From: Podocnemis expansa
Lineage: Eukaryota > Chordata > Testudines > Podocnemididae
DNA length: 64,000 nt
Assembly (NCBI GenBank): GCA_007922195.1
Contig: ML682005.1
Span: forward strand, 28,750,744 to 28,814,743
Reading direction: 5' to 3'
The translations under genes were made by a program, and so were the position numbers. Under the pieces are notes generated by a model that had not been told where the DNA came from, searched no databases, and saw nothing but the letters and a program-made list of their open reading frames with translations. Positions 48,405-60,090 of the stretch are shown in pieces. Each line of letters starts with the position of its first letter. The first letter of the stretch is position 1.

Positions 48405-48685
48405 CATAGAATCATAGAATCATAGGGTTGGAAGGGACCCCACGAGGTCATCTAGTCCAACCCCCTGCCAAAAAAAGCAGGACCACTCCCATTAGATCAT
48501 CCCAGTCAGGGTTTTGTCCAGCTGGGACTTGAACACCTCCAGAGATGGAGATTCCACCACCTCCCTAGGCAACTTATTCCACTGCTTCACCACTCGCCTA
48601 GTAAGGAAGTTTTTCCTAATATCCAGCCTGGACCGCCCCAGCTGTAACTTGAAACCATTGCTTCTCGTTCTGCCCTCTGTTACAT
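48405..48685 (-). mobile_element. CR1 3' fragment
   Basis: It begins 'catagaatcatagaat', then 'agggttggaagggacccc', and covers the last part of ORF2 up to about 48685, where similarity stops in the middle of the 'acagagggcagaacgag' segment. The minus-strand frame (48492-48701) ends in LDKTLTGMI, as in the full copies, and is open across the CR1 part. A 5'-truncated insertion with few differences from the young copy. Confidence 0.92.
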
Positions 48686-49162
48686 CCTTGTTTCTGTTCA
48701 ATCCTTACCCCTCCCTCCCTTCAACTCTCAGGGGTGTGTGGAGGGAGTGCATGTTCAGGGGTGCAAATCCAAATGGAGGTCTTACTTCTCTGCATGGGCA
48801 TGTAGTACAAGTCACAATCTAAGTGTTAAGAAACTTACCATCCCAGGAGAGAGATGTTGGTGCACATCTGAACAAACTCTCCTCTCATCTACCCACAGGC
48901 AACCTTATTAAGAAGGCATAATAAATTTGACAGAAAGGAGGCAAGTTTACAAATAGCTAGAGAAATTGAAAAAAAAATCTTGATACAAAGGTACAGTTAT
49001 CTCCGTTAGAAATTAAATTAATCTTTTGCAGTGTGTAGCTGTTAAGTAAACTACAGTAAGAGGGGCTCAGTGTCATATGCCTTGTGTGATGGGTACCTAG
49101 ACCAACAATAGATTGCACTGCAATGAGTATACTATATTCAAAGTTTAGAGAATACCATAATT
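48686..49162. other. No gene seen
   Basis: Nothing supported. Confidence 0.5.
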
Positions 49163-49349
49163 CAGGGGTCTCAAACATGTGGCCAGTGGGCTGCATGTGG
49201 CCACTAAAGCTATTGCCTGGGGCCCACAATGACACTATTGTTACCAATATTTGCAATATCATTGTATGAAAAGGTTTCAGTGATGTGGCCTTGGGCTAAC
49301 ATATTAATCCTCTTGCAGCCCTTGTGGTTATCTGGGTTTGAGACCCCGG
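49163..49349. mobile_element. hAT-type MITE (187 bp), GGTCTCAAAC ends
   Basis: Left end CAGGGGTCTCAAAC and right end GTTTGAGACCCCGG differ from perfect inversion by one base. The flanks CCATAATT and CATAAATG look like an eroded 8-bp duplication. The interior has 'gtggccagtgggctgcatgtgg'. Confidence 0.75.
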
Positions 49350-50907
49350 CATAAATGTTGATGTAAACTGCAACATAACATTGCACTAAATAGTTATTTT
49401 AATGCCCCCTCCACTGTAGCGCTTATAATTACCATCCAAGAATGATAAAGGAGGACTTCTTCAAGCATGTTTTGCAGCGTGAACAATGACACAGTAGCAG
49501 AGCAGAGATAACAAGAAAGAGTAAAAGTAATTTGAAATGTATTAACTTTCAAACCTCATGTGTCTGCAGGACAGCCAGCATTGGATAACATCTAAGAATC
49601 ACATCTCATTAGTACAAGTATAGCACACATGTAATTGCATTGTTATACACACCAGAATATCACTAAAATGGGCCAAAAACTAAGCAAAAAGTCATGGCAT
49701 AAGAATGAATGAGCAAGGGATGCAAATCCATAAATGGGAAAAACTAACACATTTTTGGAAAAGTCAGGTGCACAAGTTAATGTTGCCTTCAGGCAACTAA
49801 TTCAGTAGCATTTAAGAGGATAATGCAGACAGTGACCTCGGAAGCATGATGGGTCTGATCTTTTGACAAAGATGAACTATTCATGAGCAATTTGTCCACT
49901 CTGTGAAGCACAAATAGGCATTCACATAGGAGGAGGCATTACTAATTTCATATCCAGCTATTGTTATTTCACATAAATATGTATTGCACTGCAATTATGA
50001 ATTTCAGTTTTCATGTATTCCCAATGCCCCTCTCTCTGACTTCTTTTTTCCGTGCATCATCCCAGATGGAATTTAGAGGAGGATATTGTGTTCTGCACTC
50101 CCATTATATTTATTTCAATTCAATGCTGTGTATTAACAAAGGTGGATGTTTTCTGCTATGTAGTTGTAATTTTACTTAATTTTACACATGATTGGAGATT
50201 TGCAGTTGGTTCTTACTAAGTCCTTTCAAGACAGACTCAAGTATGCTTTCTTCTTGTTGAGTGTCATTTTGCTTCATGGTTGGTCCCATTGACTTCAGTA
50301 GAACTACTAATGGAATAAATTACTATTCAATGTGAGTAAAGGGATCAGAATCTGGTTAATAGTCATTCCAGACACAGGGTGACAGCAGGAGCTTCTCAAC
50401 AATTACCAGCACTGGGCAAAAGTTTTTGATCAAATAAGTTTTTTTCTTCTTCTTCTTCTTCTTCTTCTTCTTCAAGTTTAGGCTCCATTCACAAGCTGGT
50501 GTTTCTTTTATAATTTGCAGCCCACTGACCAGTGGAATCATTTAGGATGCAAGAAATCTGGGTTCAGTTCCTCCTACTGTATGTTGATAAATGAGTTGAA
50601 TTTGCTTCTTCCACATAACAGAAATGATCTTTATCCACTTAGCTATGAAATATTCATGTGCAGATCCCTCTCTGTTCCTCTTGCTGAAACTGATCCAGTT
50701 TGTATAAACACTTGAATATCTGCTGCTCTAGAAAGAAAGCATGAAAATGATTCTACAGCAGGCTGTCAGGGCACTTAGCTGGGGGACAGGAGACCCAAGT
50801 CCATAACCCTACTCCAATGACTCTTCAGTGATTTTTACACACTGGAACACCTGCATCAGGAAAGTGTTAAGTGGGAGATCCATAGCTGGTCTTCAAAAAC
50901 TTACTGT
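49350..50907. other. No gene seen; one microsatellite
   Basis: A CTT run (50446-50474, preceded by T) is the only clear feature. At 50268-50353, 'ggtcccattgacttcagtag' through 'gatcagaatctgg' resembles an old amniote repeat. Confidence 0.5.
50446..50474. repeat. (CTT)n microsatellite
   Basis: Nine to ten consecutive CTT units. Confidence 0.95.
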
Positions 50908-51258
50908 CAGAGATGGATTAACATATGGGCCAACTGGGCCCATGCCCAGGGGCCCACCATGATATGGGGCCGCTCCACCCTGCCAGCACTAGTGCGAAGT
51001 GGGGTAGACTCACCCAGAGGCTGGGTTCTGAGCTCCCTCCCAGCCCCTTGGCCAGCTATTCTGCCCCCAGAGGTAGAGTGGGTTGGCCCCGGCCTGGCTG
51101 GTTGGACTGCAGGGGTGCCAGTGGGGCTGATTGCTGCATGAACTACAGCCTCCAGTGCGGCCTTCGGGCTGCAGCACATGCGTGATTTGGCCGCACCACC
51201 TCTGGGGGCTGACTGGTGGTGAGGGCCCAGGGGCCCTGCAGCCCCTGATCTTCCACTG
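50908..51258. mobile_element. hAT-type MITE (351 bp)
   Basis: The left end CAGAGATGGATTAACATATG pairs with the reverse-complemented right end CAGTGGAAGATCAGGGGC. The flanks are CTTACTGT (50900-50907) and CCTACTGT (51259-51266), 7 of 8 identical. It begins with 'gggccaactgggcccatgcc', a known type of hAT inner end. GC-rich frames on both strands are compositional. Confidence 0.78.
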
Positions 51259-51310
51259 CCTACTGTTTATTTAGAACAAAGGGGCAGTGGGACAAAAATT
51301 AGGACATTTA

Positions 51311-51591
51311 GGCTACATCTACTCTTAGAACTGGTGATGTGATTTCCAGCACTCTGACATACATGCACTAGCTTTCATGAAGTTGGCATGCCAAACACAG
51401 GAGTATAGACATCGTAGTATGGGCGAGTCATTGTCATCCATGTCTGGATCACAGACTTAGCATGGCCGGTCCATGGCACCAGTCACCACTGCCCATGCTG
51501 CTGTGGCTGCAGTACTATTGTTAGTGAGCTTGAACAATTATGTTGACTTGGGCTGGGACTCACATCCTCAGCTCCAAATGTGGACATAGCT
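51311..51591. mobile_element. TIR element of the GGCTATGTCTACAC family, diverged
   Basis: Left end GGCTACATCTACTCTTAG; right end ATGTGGACATAGCT. TTA and CCA flank it, so no clear duplication. The interior lacks obvious TTCGAA arrays. Confidence 0.55.
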
Positions 51592-51894
51592 CCAGAGGCA
51601 CAATTCATTCTCTGGTCAACTATTGGGGAAGTGCAGGTACATTTTGCCCCTTTCTTAGGACCAGTAATGCAACAGTAAACTAGCCCTCAATGAACCATCC
51701 TAATGATTTAAAATGGAGTAGTCACAGACTGAATAATAACTCAGTATGAATAATTGTATCAGAACCTGGCCCATAGATTGTCTTTTTTTCCCTGCTGTTT
51801 TTTTTCCTCTATATTGTTCTTTTGTTGATTATTAAACTCTCCCAGATTCCTAGTGTTGGTATTCAGAAGGACATGGGAATACACATGAATCTAT

Positions 51895-52259
51895 GTCTGT
51901 GTTCACACACAGCGGATTATTTCGATACGGTTGTTTCGAAACAACCGGATACCGAAATAACGCTTAGACCAAAACAACTTATGTCAAATTAACAAAATGT
52001 TAATTCGAAATAAGGAAAAAGGCGGGAAACAAAATAGCAAGTTCACAGTGTGAACTTGCTATTTCGCTTCCGCTGGGGGCTGCAGGCACCAGCGGGCTTC
52101 AGTGCTGCCCAGCGCTGAATGCCGCCAGTGCCTGCAGCCCCCCTTTGCAGGAAACGGTTCCCGTTGTTCCGGAACAACCGTGCGTCGTGTGAACAGCCAA
52201 AACCTTATTTTGAAACAACCTCGGTTATTTCGAAATAAGGAGGCTGTGTGAACACAGCC
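51895..52259. mobile_element. Palindrome-array TIR element with GC hairpin core
   Basis: Left end GTCTGTGTTCACAC, right end GTGTGAACACAGCC, 3-bp flanks TAT (51892-51894) and TAT (52260-52262). Sites 'gttgtttcgaaacaacc', 'gttaattcgaaataagg' and 'ggttatttcgaaataagg' frame an inverted pair 'gggggctgcaggcacca' and 'agtgcctgcagcccccc'. It also contains the foldback 'agcaagttcacagtgtgaacttgct' (broken here into arms around 52037-52061). Closest relative: 26949-27215. Confidence 0.85.
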
Positions 52260-52715
52260 TATGAATTTAAAATGTTTGATTGTAAGGATTAAACTTAGAC
52301 TTTCAAAAATTGTAAGAATCTTCTCCTGTGTCCCACCCCATATGCTGCCTGTTTAGTCTTGCAGAGACCATTTGAACTGTGTTATTTTATTAAATACAGT
52401 GCAAGGTAAGTGTCAGGAGTGTGCTAATGACTGTGGCCATTTTATTTTTAATAGCTGCTGTGCTTTGTTAGCATTGCTTGTAAAGATTGTGCCAAGGTTA
52501 GTTACCCTTGTGTGCGCATGTGTGCATGTGTGAGAGAGAGAGAGAGATGCAAAAATATGTTTATCCATTTATACATTTTCAAGGCCTAATTTTCAGGTCT
52601 CATCCTAGTCAGTCTTTGAATGCTCATTTTTTTTTCACCCACAAAAAATTGTACCCACAGGTTTGCACCTGCAATGAACAGCAATCCTAAAAGACAGAAG
52701 TGTTATGCATGAGAA
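52260..52715. other. No gene seen
   Basis: A short GA run at 52532-52547; nothing else supported. Confidence 0.5.
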
Positions 52716-53386
52716 CAGGGGTTAAAGTAGGCAGGAATGCCATTCTGGGGCCCACTATTTTAGGGGCTCAGTGTTCCAGCCCCCCTAAAAATAGAAAATG
52801 TTGCCAGAATGCAGTGTTTCGGGTCCCACCATTGAAAAATAGCAGCCCTGGAATGCAGTGTTCCAGCATCATTTTCCTTTTTTAGGGGCCTGAACACTGC
52901 TCCCCTAAACATAACAGGCCCCTGGATGGCATTCCCCTTCATTTCAGCAGGCAGGCGAGGGGGCAAGCTTCCCTATGCATGTGCAGGCTGCACAGTTTCC
53001 CAGCCCAGCATGCTGCTGGTGAGCAGCAGGGCACCTGGCTCGTGCTGGGGGGGGGAGGGGGGCTGTGTGTTACAGGTGCCTGAGTTGGGGGTGGGTATTG
53101 AGGGCTGGGGAGGATTTTGGAGGTGGGTATTGGGGCCTGGGTGTGGATTTTGCGGACAGGGGAATGGATATTAGGGGAAGTAGCTGTGGTGGGAGCAGGA
53201 GCTGGAGTGGGGGGAAGTAATTTGGAGGGCAGGAGCTAGGGTGGGGGCCTGATGTTTGTAGGGCAAGAGCTGGGGTGCAGGAGGGGGCCCACCCATGCGG
53301 GAGTGGGACCCACGCATGTCATGCGGGAAGGGGGGCCCAGCCAATTAGGAGAGTTCCATGGCCCACCAATTATATTTTAACCTCTG
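52716..53386. mobile_element. hAT-type element (671 bp)
   Basis: Left end CAGGGGTTAAAGTAGG; right end, reverse-complemented, CAGAGGTTAAAATATAATTG. The flanks CATGAGAA (52708-52715) and GGTGAGAA (53387-53394) agree at 6 of 8. The interior is GC-rich with G-rich imperfect repeats ('ggtattgagggctgggg', 'ggtattggggcctggg') and no transposase. Confidence 0.8.
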
Positions 53387-54619
53387 GGTGAGAATAGGTC
53401 ATTCAAAGTCCTCTAATACTTGTACTTGCGATGAATTTTGGATACATATATGCACCAATGTCAGTAATGGGGCATTTTGGAAAATATGGACTTTCATACA
53501 TCACAATATCACTGTGATGTCAATTATTCATAATTTAATCAGAAGGGTAGGATAAGAGTGCAATCCTATTACTGAAACGCAGAGCTTAATGAACATGTCT
53601 ATGTAGTTCAGTACCTACTCTAGAAATAAAAACATGCTGTAAGAAAATCCAGGGCTCCTCTCTGTATTGTTGAATCAGGCTCAGCCCTGTTGTTGGTTAC
53701 ATGCATTCCACTTCCATTAAAGTCAAGAAATCTTATAAGTGTGTATCTGAGATTGATGTTTGTGTCTGTGGTCAGTATTTGGATGTAGAATTAAAAGTAT
53801 GAATCACCCTCATACCAAACACAAAAGTCCCCTTATGCAATAACTCATGGGAATTTTTCCAATAGCACAGCCAACATTGAATAAATGGCCCTACCATCTG
53901 AGGGATTATTTGAGGACTTTACTTAATCAAAGTACTATACCTGGATTTATCCAATGGGATTGCTCTGTGTTCCACTTTAAAGTACCCAGCCACATGTTAT
54001 ACTCACTCAGAAAATGCTAGATTAATGTAATTGACACTGTAATAATGCTTTCATTCAGGTCTGCCTGTTTCCTGGTTGGATTATAGCCAGCATGTAATTT
54101 ACCCTTTGCTGAATTTGCCCACTGTATGTACCCATGCTGTAGTATTGAGCAAGAAGAATTCTGGACCAGAGTTTTGAGAAATATCTTCAGAACTGTGTAA
54201 CTGAGGTTAACCTCTGACATCTTCAGACTTGCCTGTATTTTTAATTATCGCTGAGACCTTGATTGTGGGAAGGATGTATATGTAGGGAAAGTGAATAGCA
54301 CACAGTGTTAGTATTATACTCCAAAAATAAAGAACAATAAGAAAAGTCACACCAACAAAACAAGAGAAAATATTTAATGGGATGATATCTCAAACTTTAA
54401 AATTATTGCCAGTTTTATTCAAATAGTGACATGTTTGGTAGTTCTCTAGAAATTTGAGAATCAAAACTATTCTGAAGATTCTGGTCCATATGCCCTAAGT
54501 AACACAACTATAAATCCAATGTCAATCAAAGAAAATGAATGGAGTAATGGTGTTTGTGACCCGTCCATGCCCATGATTGCCCACCTGAAAATGTCAAGGT
54601 CAAGGCATGCTGAAAAAGA
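53387..54619. other. No gene seen
   Basis: Nothing supported. Confidence 0.5.
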
Positions 54620-56290
54620 CAAGAAGATTCTTCCACACTCATGGCTAATACTGAATTTAGAGTAACCAACCACTTACAAAGAGCTTCTACTCCTCCACAC
54701 TGGTTATTAAGAAGCCAGAATAAAATAAAATAAAGTAAAATAAAATAAACAGCCCCTTATACTGCATTTCAGTCTTTGGCTCCCAGTCAGCAGCCAGGTC
54801 AAGTAAAACACTAAGGCTGCATCCACACCAGGGCTTTATTTAGAACCACCAGCCATTGTTTCAAAATAAAGCCTGGAATGTCCGAATGACGTTCCATTAT
54901 TTCAAAACAACGGGACCCCATTGTTTTGAAATAACGGCCGTTGTTTTGAAAGCGTTAAACCTAGCATGAAATCAAAATAGCCCTTGTTCAAAAGGGTTGT
55001 TTCAAAACAAAGCGGATAGGAGGTGTTGTTTTGAAAAAAAACCCTGTTTCGAAACAGGGGTTTGACCTTCCTCCCAGGGTGCATGGTATCTTGGGAGGAA
55101 GTCCCACCCCCTCCAGCACCCTCGCCAGGGAGCGGATCAGCACGGTCATCTCCCCTGGCGACTTGCAGGAGGCCAGGGGCTGGGAGAGTGGGGTTGCCCA
55201 GCTAGCTCTGTCCCTGCTGCAGGCTCCCCCTCAGCCCTGGCTCTGGCTGCAGCTCTCGGGGCAGCCGGGACAGTGCGAGCTGGCTGTGACTCCCCACCCA
55301 GGCTCAGTGGGGGGGGCACAGCTGGCTCCAGCAGTCCCAGCCACATGTGCGGCAAGCACTGAGGCCAGGCAGTGGGGCACAGCTGGCTCCAGCAGCCCTG
55401 GCTGCCCAGGGGCAAGCACTGAGACCGAGCAGGGGGGCACACAGCCAGCTCTGGCATCCCCTGCCCTGGCAGCAAGCCCGGAGCCCGGGCTGCTGGGGCG
55501 AGTGGGCTCACCCCTGGCAGCCCCCCAGCAGCTGGCACCCGGGCAAGCCTGTGGAGCCAGCTCCAGGACCTCCCAACTGCGTGGCAAAGGGGTGCCCCAT
55601 GGTCCCTCCACCGCTGCCCTGACTTATTTCGAAATAACAGTTAATGTGTGAACACAGCCTAACTTATTTAAACCTGTATTCCCTTTACCAAAATGTTGTT
55701 CTGATCTCAAGGATTGGCCACATTGTCAGATGAATATAAGTTTGAGTCTTAGCAAAAATACCATGCTGCCATCCAATCCTTTAGTAACTATAACTAAAGA
55801 TTTATCATAAAAGGAAATAAACAAATGAGAATAGAAATGGTATATGGTCGAAGGAATCAGATACACACAAATGACTTTAAAGTCCATATATATCAGATTA
55901 TCAGTAGAATTGTGGCATTTGCAGGCTTGTACAGTTCCTCTGGTGTATATACAATATCTGGGTGGGTCTGAATCTTTTTTTTCCCCCCAACTTCAGTGAT
56001 GGATGAGTTGATGCAGAGATAGAAAGCACTAATGAAGACCAGATGGGAATGGTGCAGCTGCCTTTTAGGTCCCTTTGCCATGTCGCTTATCCCAAACATA
56101 GCCAAACAGCACATGGCATAGATAAACTTTAGAATCCTCTGGCCATAGGCATGTAGTTACATGTCCTGGTGATTCAAAAGATATAGCCCTTGGGTCTTTT
56201 CATTGTACCTGTGAGTTCTTTTGATTGGCCTGTCTGGGGTGTGACCCAGAAACACAACACAAGCTGAAATACAAAAATGTCATACATATT
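54620..56290. mobile_element. Unclassified dispersed repeat, copy 3
   Basis: It matches copy 1 at the blocks 'cttatactgcatttcagt' (54758 on) and 'ccatccaatcctttagtaact' through 'ctaaagatttatcataaaa' (55770-55815). It is interrupted by the TIR element at 54815-55659. A TAAAA-type microsatellite (54721-54749) lies near its left edge. The borders are approximate. Confidence 0.5.
54815..55659. mobile_element. Palindrome-array TIR element with GC-rich tandem core
   Basis: Left end GGCTGCATCCACACC, right end GTGTGAACACAGCC, perfect 3-bp flanks TAA (54812-54814) and TAA (55660-55662). Sites such as 'ccattgttttgaaataacgg' surround a core that starts with 'ttcctcccagggtgcatgg' (55068 on), the same boundary as in the element at 38584. 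The core holds a ~60-bp GC-rich tandem repeat ('ggggcacagctggctccagc' at 55314 and 55375, a related form at 55435). The 206-codon frame across it is repeat-derived. Confidence 0.85.
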
Positions 56291-56293
56291 TAT

Positions 56294-56518
56294 TAGGGTA
56301 ACCATACACCCAGATTTTCCTGGACACCTCCTCCTTTTCAGACACTAGTTACTAGCTGGTAAGCTGAGCTGTTGCTGTTCAGAGCCCCTGCTGTACTATT
56401 CAGACAGTTGCTTGGCTACCTCTGCTCCCTGTTAGGACCCACCTCTGGCATTGCTTAGATATGAAAAGAAGGACATGTCTGGGAAAAAACAGACATGTGG
56501 TAACCCTATATTAAAAAC
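56294..56518. mobile_element. TIR element (225 bp), TAGGGTAACCA ends
   Basis: Left end TAGGGTAACCATACACC; right end, reverse-complemented, TAGGGTTACCACATGTC. TAT flanks both ends (56291-56293 and 56519-56521); a TA duplication is an alternative reading. The inner arms 'ttttcctggacacctcctcc' and 'aaggacatgtctgggaaaa' also pair. Confidence 0.7.
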
Positions 56519-56913
56519 TTATAATACAGAATTGACAGATATCTATAAATGTGCATATCAATCTTAATGAAAATCATCTTTCCAATGGTAACTGGTAGGG
56601 CATATCTTATATAAATTATTGTAATTTTTCAATATTGATATCAACAATATTATAAATAGTCAACCATATTCCAGACGTCATCATTGCATATTTATACAAA
56701 TGGAAAATATTATGTCTTCTGTGAATAGCAGTACAATGTACTGTCTTATGGTATATAGTATTATAATTATTATTTATATTGTTATTAATAACTATTGTAA
56801 AACATTGTATAACTATTATTCTATACTTACTAATTATATAGTATATATTATTATATAGCATTATCTAACAAAATTATATAAAATGTTATAAAGGAAGACC
56901 ATATTTTGTAACA
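56519..56913. other. Very AT-rich, no gene
   Basis: 56616-56880 is nearly pure A and T with TATTA-like phrases; frames here are compositional. Confidence 0.6.
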
Positions 56914-59900
56914 CATAGAATCATAGAATCATAGGGTAGGAAGGGACCTCATAGGTCATTTAGTCCAAGCCCCTGCCAGAGGCAGGACCACTCCCACTAA
57001 ACCATCCCAGTCAGGGTTTAGTCCAGCCAGGACTTAAACACCTCCAAAGATGGAGACTCTACCACCTTCCTTGGCAGCTCATTCCAAGGCTTCACCACTC
57101 GCCTAGTAAAAAAGATTTTTCTAATATCCAGCCTCGACCTCCCTAACCACAACTTGAGACCATTGGTCCTTGTTCTGTCCTCCGTTATTACCAAGAACAG
57201 TCAAGCTCCATCTTCCTTAGAGCATCCCTTCAAGTAGTTGAAGGTTGCTATCAAATCCCCCCTCAGTCTTCTCTTCTGCAGCCTAAATAAGCCTAATGCT
57301 TTCAGTCTTTCCTCATAGGGCTTGTGCTCCAACCCTTTTATCATTTTGTTTGCCCTCCTCTGAACTCTCTCTAGCATGTCCCTGTCCTTTTTGTAGTGGG
57401 GAGCCCAAAACTGAACACAGTATTCTAGATGTGGCCTTACCAGTGCAGAATAGAGGGGAATGATCACATCCCTTGATCTGCTGGTAATACTTCTTTTGAT
57501 GCAGCCCAGTATGCCATTGGCCTTTTTGGCAGCAAGATCACACTGCTGACTCATATCTAGCTTCCCATCCACCACGACCCCCAGGTCCTTTTCTACACTG
57601 CAGCTACTTAGCTGAATGTTTCCCAGCCTGTAGGAGTGCATGGGGTTTTTTCATCCCACATGCAGGATTTTACACTTGTTCTTATTGAAGCTCATAAGAT
57701 TTCTATTGGCCCACTGTTCCAATTTATCTAGGTCTCCCTGAATCCTGTCCTTGCCCTCCAACATGTCTACTAGTCCCCCCAGCTTGGTGTCATCCGCAAA
57801 CTTACTGAGAATGCAGTCTATTCCATCATCCGGATCATTGATGAAAATGTTGAATAGAACCGGCCCCAGGACCGACCCCTGGGGCACACCACTCGTGACT
57901 GGCTGTCAGCTAGACATGGAACCATTGATTCCTACACGCTAAAACCGTTGATCTAGCCAGTTTTCTATCCACCTTATAGTCCACCTATCCAACCCATACT
58001 TCCTTAATTTGCCAATGAGAATGCTGTGGGAAACTGTATCAAAAGCCTTGCTAAAATCAAGGTATATGACATCAACGGTTCTTCCTGCATTCAGAAAACC
58101 AGTCATCTGATCATAGAAGGAGATGAGATTGGTCAGGCATGATTTACCCTTGGTAAATCCATGCTGACTGTTCCTGATCACTTTATTTTCCTCTAAGTGT
58201 TTGAGGATGGATTCTTTGAGAATCTGCTTCATAATTTTTCCAGGGATTGAGGTGAGGCTGACTGGTCTATAATTCCCCGGATCCTCCTTTTTCCCTTTCT
58301 TGAAAATAGGCACTACATTTGCTTTTTTCCAATCCTCTGGCACCTCCCCCATTCTCCACGAGTTTTGAAAGATAACAGCCAGTGGTGCTGCTACCTCATC
58401 AGCCAATTTCCTTAGCACTCTTGGATGCAGTTTGTCCAGCCCCATGGACTTGTGCACATCCAGCTTCTTTAAGCAGTCCCTAAGCTGACCTTCTGTCACC
58501 AAGGGCCTCTCTTCTTCTCTCCAATCTGCCACACCCATGGTAGTGGGCTGGGAGCTGACCCTGCCTGTGAAAACTGAAGCAAAAAATGCATTGAACACTT
58601 CAGCTTTTCCCTCATCCTCTGTCACAAGGATGCCTGCCCTATTCAGCAAGTGGCCTACACCATCCCTGATCCTCTTCTTGTTATTAACATACTTGTAGAA
58701 CCCCTTCTTGTCATTCCTTACATCCCTCGCTAGCCACAACTCCATTTGTCCTTTGGCCTTTCTGATTTTATCTTTGCAGTCCCTAGCAATATCTTTATAT
58801 GCCTCCTTGGTCATCTGACCAAGCTTCCACTTCCTGTAAGCTTCCTTTTTATGTTTAAGCTCAGAGCAGAGTTCTCTGCTAAGCCATTTTGGCTGCCTCA
58901 CATGTTTGTTCTTTCTCCTAGTTGGAATGGCAACTTCCTGTGCCCTTAGCAGGCTTTCTTTAAAATATAACCAACTCTCTTGGACTCCTTTCCCCTTCAG
59001 ATTAGCTTCCCAAGGGATCCTGCCCATCAGTTCCCTGAGGGAGCTAAAATCTGCTTTTTTGAAGTCCAGGATTTTTGTTTTGCTTCTTTCCTTCCTTCCT
59101 TTAATCAGCAACCTGAACTCAGCCACGTCATGGTCACTACTGCCTAGCTTGCCATTTACCTCTACGTCCCTGATCAATTCTTCCCTGTTTGTGAGAAGCA
59201 GGTCGAGCGGTGCAAGGTCCCTAGTTGGTTCCTCTAGCATTTGTACTAGAAAGTTGTCCCCAACATTCTCTAAAAACTTCCTGGATTGTCCATGCACTGC
59301 TGTATTGGCCTCCCAGTAAATGTCAGGGTAATTGAAGTCCCCCATCAGCACCAGGGCCTGTGATCTAGAAGCTTCCGCTAGTTGTCCATAGAACACCTCA
59401 TCCACCTCCTGTTTCTGGTCTGGTGGTCTATAGCAGACACCCACCACAACATCCCCCTTGTTGCTTTCCCCTCTCAATGTAACCCACAGACTTTCTACTG
59501 GCACACTTCCACTTCCATAATGGAGCTCTGAGCAGTCATAGAGCTCTTTTACATATAACGCTACTCCTCCCCCTCTTCTTCCCTGCCTGTCTTTCCTGAA
59601 CAGTTTATACCCATCCATGGCAGAGCTCCAGTCGTGCATACTATCCCACCACGTCTCCGTTATTCCTATAATATCATAGTTCCTTGTCTGTGCTAGTATT
59701 ACCAAGTCTTCTTGCTTATCTCCCAGGCTTCTCGCATTAGTGTACAGGCACCTAAGATACCCAGTCGATTGCCCTACTTTGTCATGTGGATTTCCAATTC
59801 TATTATATAAACCTCCTTGCTTTTTTTCTTGGAGTTCTCCTCCCCCACTCTCCTCACATATTGGGGCTTCAGTAGAGCACTTAAGACATTTATTTGATTC

Positions 59901-60090
59901 CCCCCCCCATGTTCCAACTACCTTCTCTTTTATTGCTGTTGATAAAGTCCCAGCACCCCCCAAGTTCCATCCCTTCCCCCAGATCACCCACATTGTTACT
60001 TACCTGTGGGCTTTGGTCTCCTTCCCCCGTTGAACCTAGTTTAAAGCCCTCCTCACTAGGTCAGCCAGTCTGTGCCCAAATGATAGCTCT
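56914..60090 (-). mobile_element. Long CR1 LINE, 5'-truncated in its UTR
   Basis: It starts with 'catagaatcatagaatcat', then 'agggtaggaagggacc'. On the minus strand it runs through ORF2 to a 5' UTR part matching 'actggctgacctagtgagg' and ends near 60090, so about 170 bases are missing relative to the copy at 39904. No insertions are visible in it. Confidence 0.92.
56997..59993 (-). pseudogene. CR1 ORF2, one frame of 999 codons with five stops
   Basis: The ATG at 59991-59993 opens a frame that stays in register to the final TAG at 56997-56999, with no net frameshift. The first 684 codons are open. Endonuclease: [44 protein letters not shown], then after the stop [14 protein letters not shown] and the catalytic [10 protein letters not shown]. 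Stops: TAG 57939-57941, TGA 57906-57908, TGA 57651-57653, TGA 57201-57203 (CGA to TGA by comparison with the other copy, a CpG transition) and TAA 57018-57020. Probably a relatively recent insertion. Confidence 0.93.

Noticed and set aside
55031..55651. 206-codon plus-strand frame and 126-130-codon minus-strand frames
   Set aside because: They coincide with the tandem GC-rich core of a TIR element and read as low-complexity Ala/Pro/Gly/Ser repeats.
58906..59319. 137-codon plus-strand frame
   Set aside because: Antisense shadow of CR1 ORF2.
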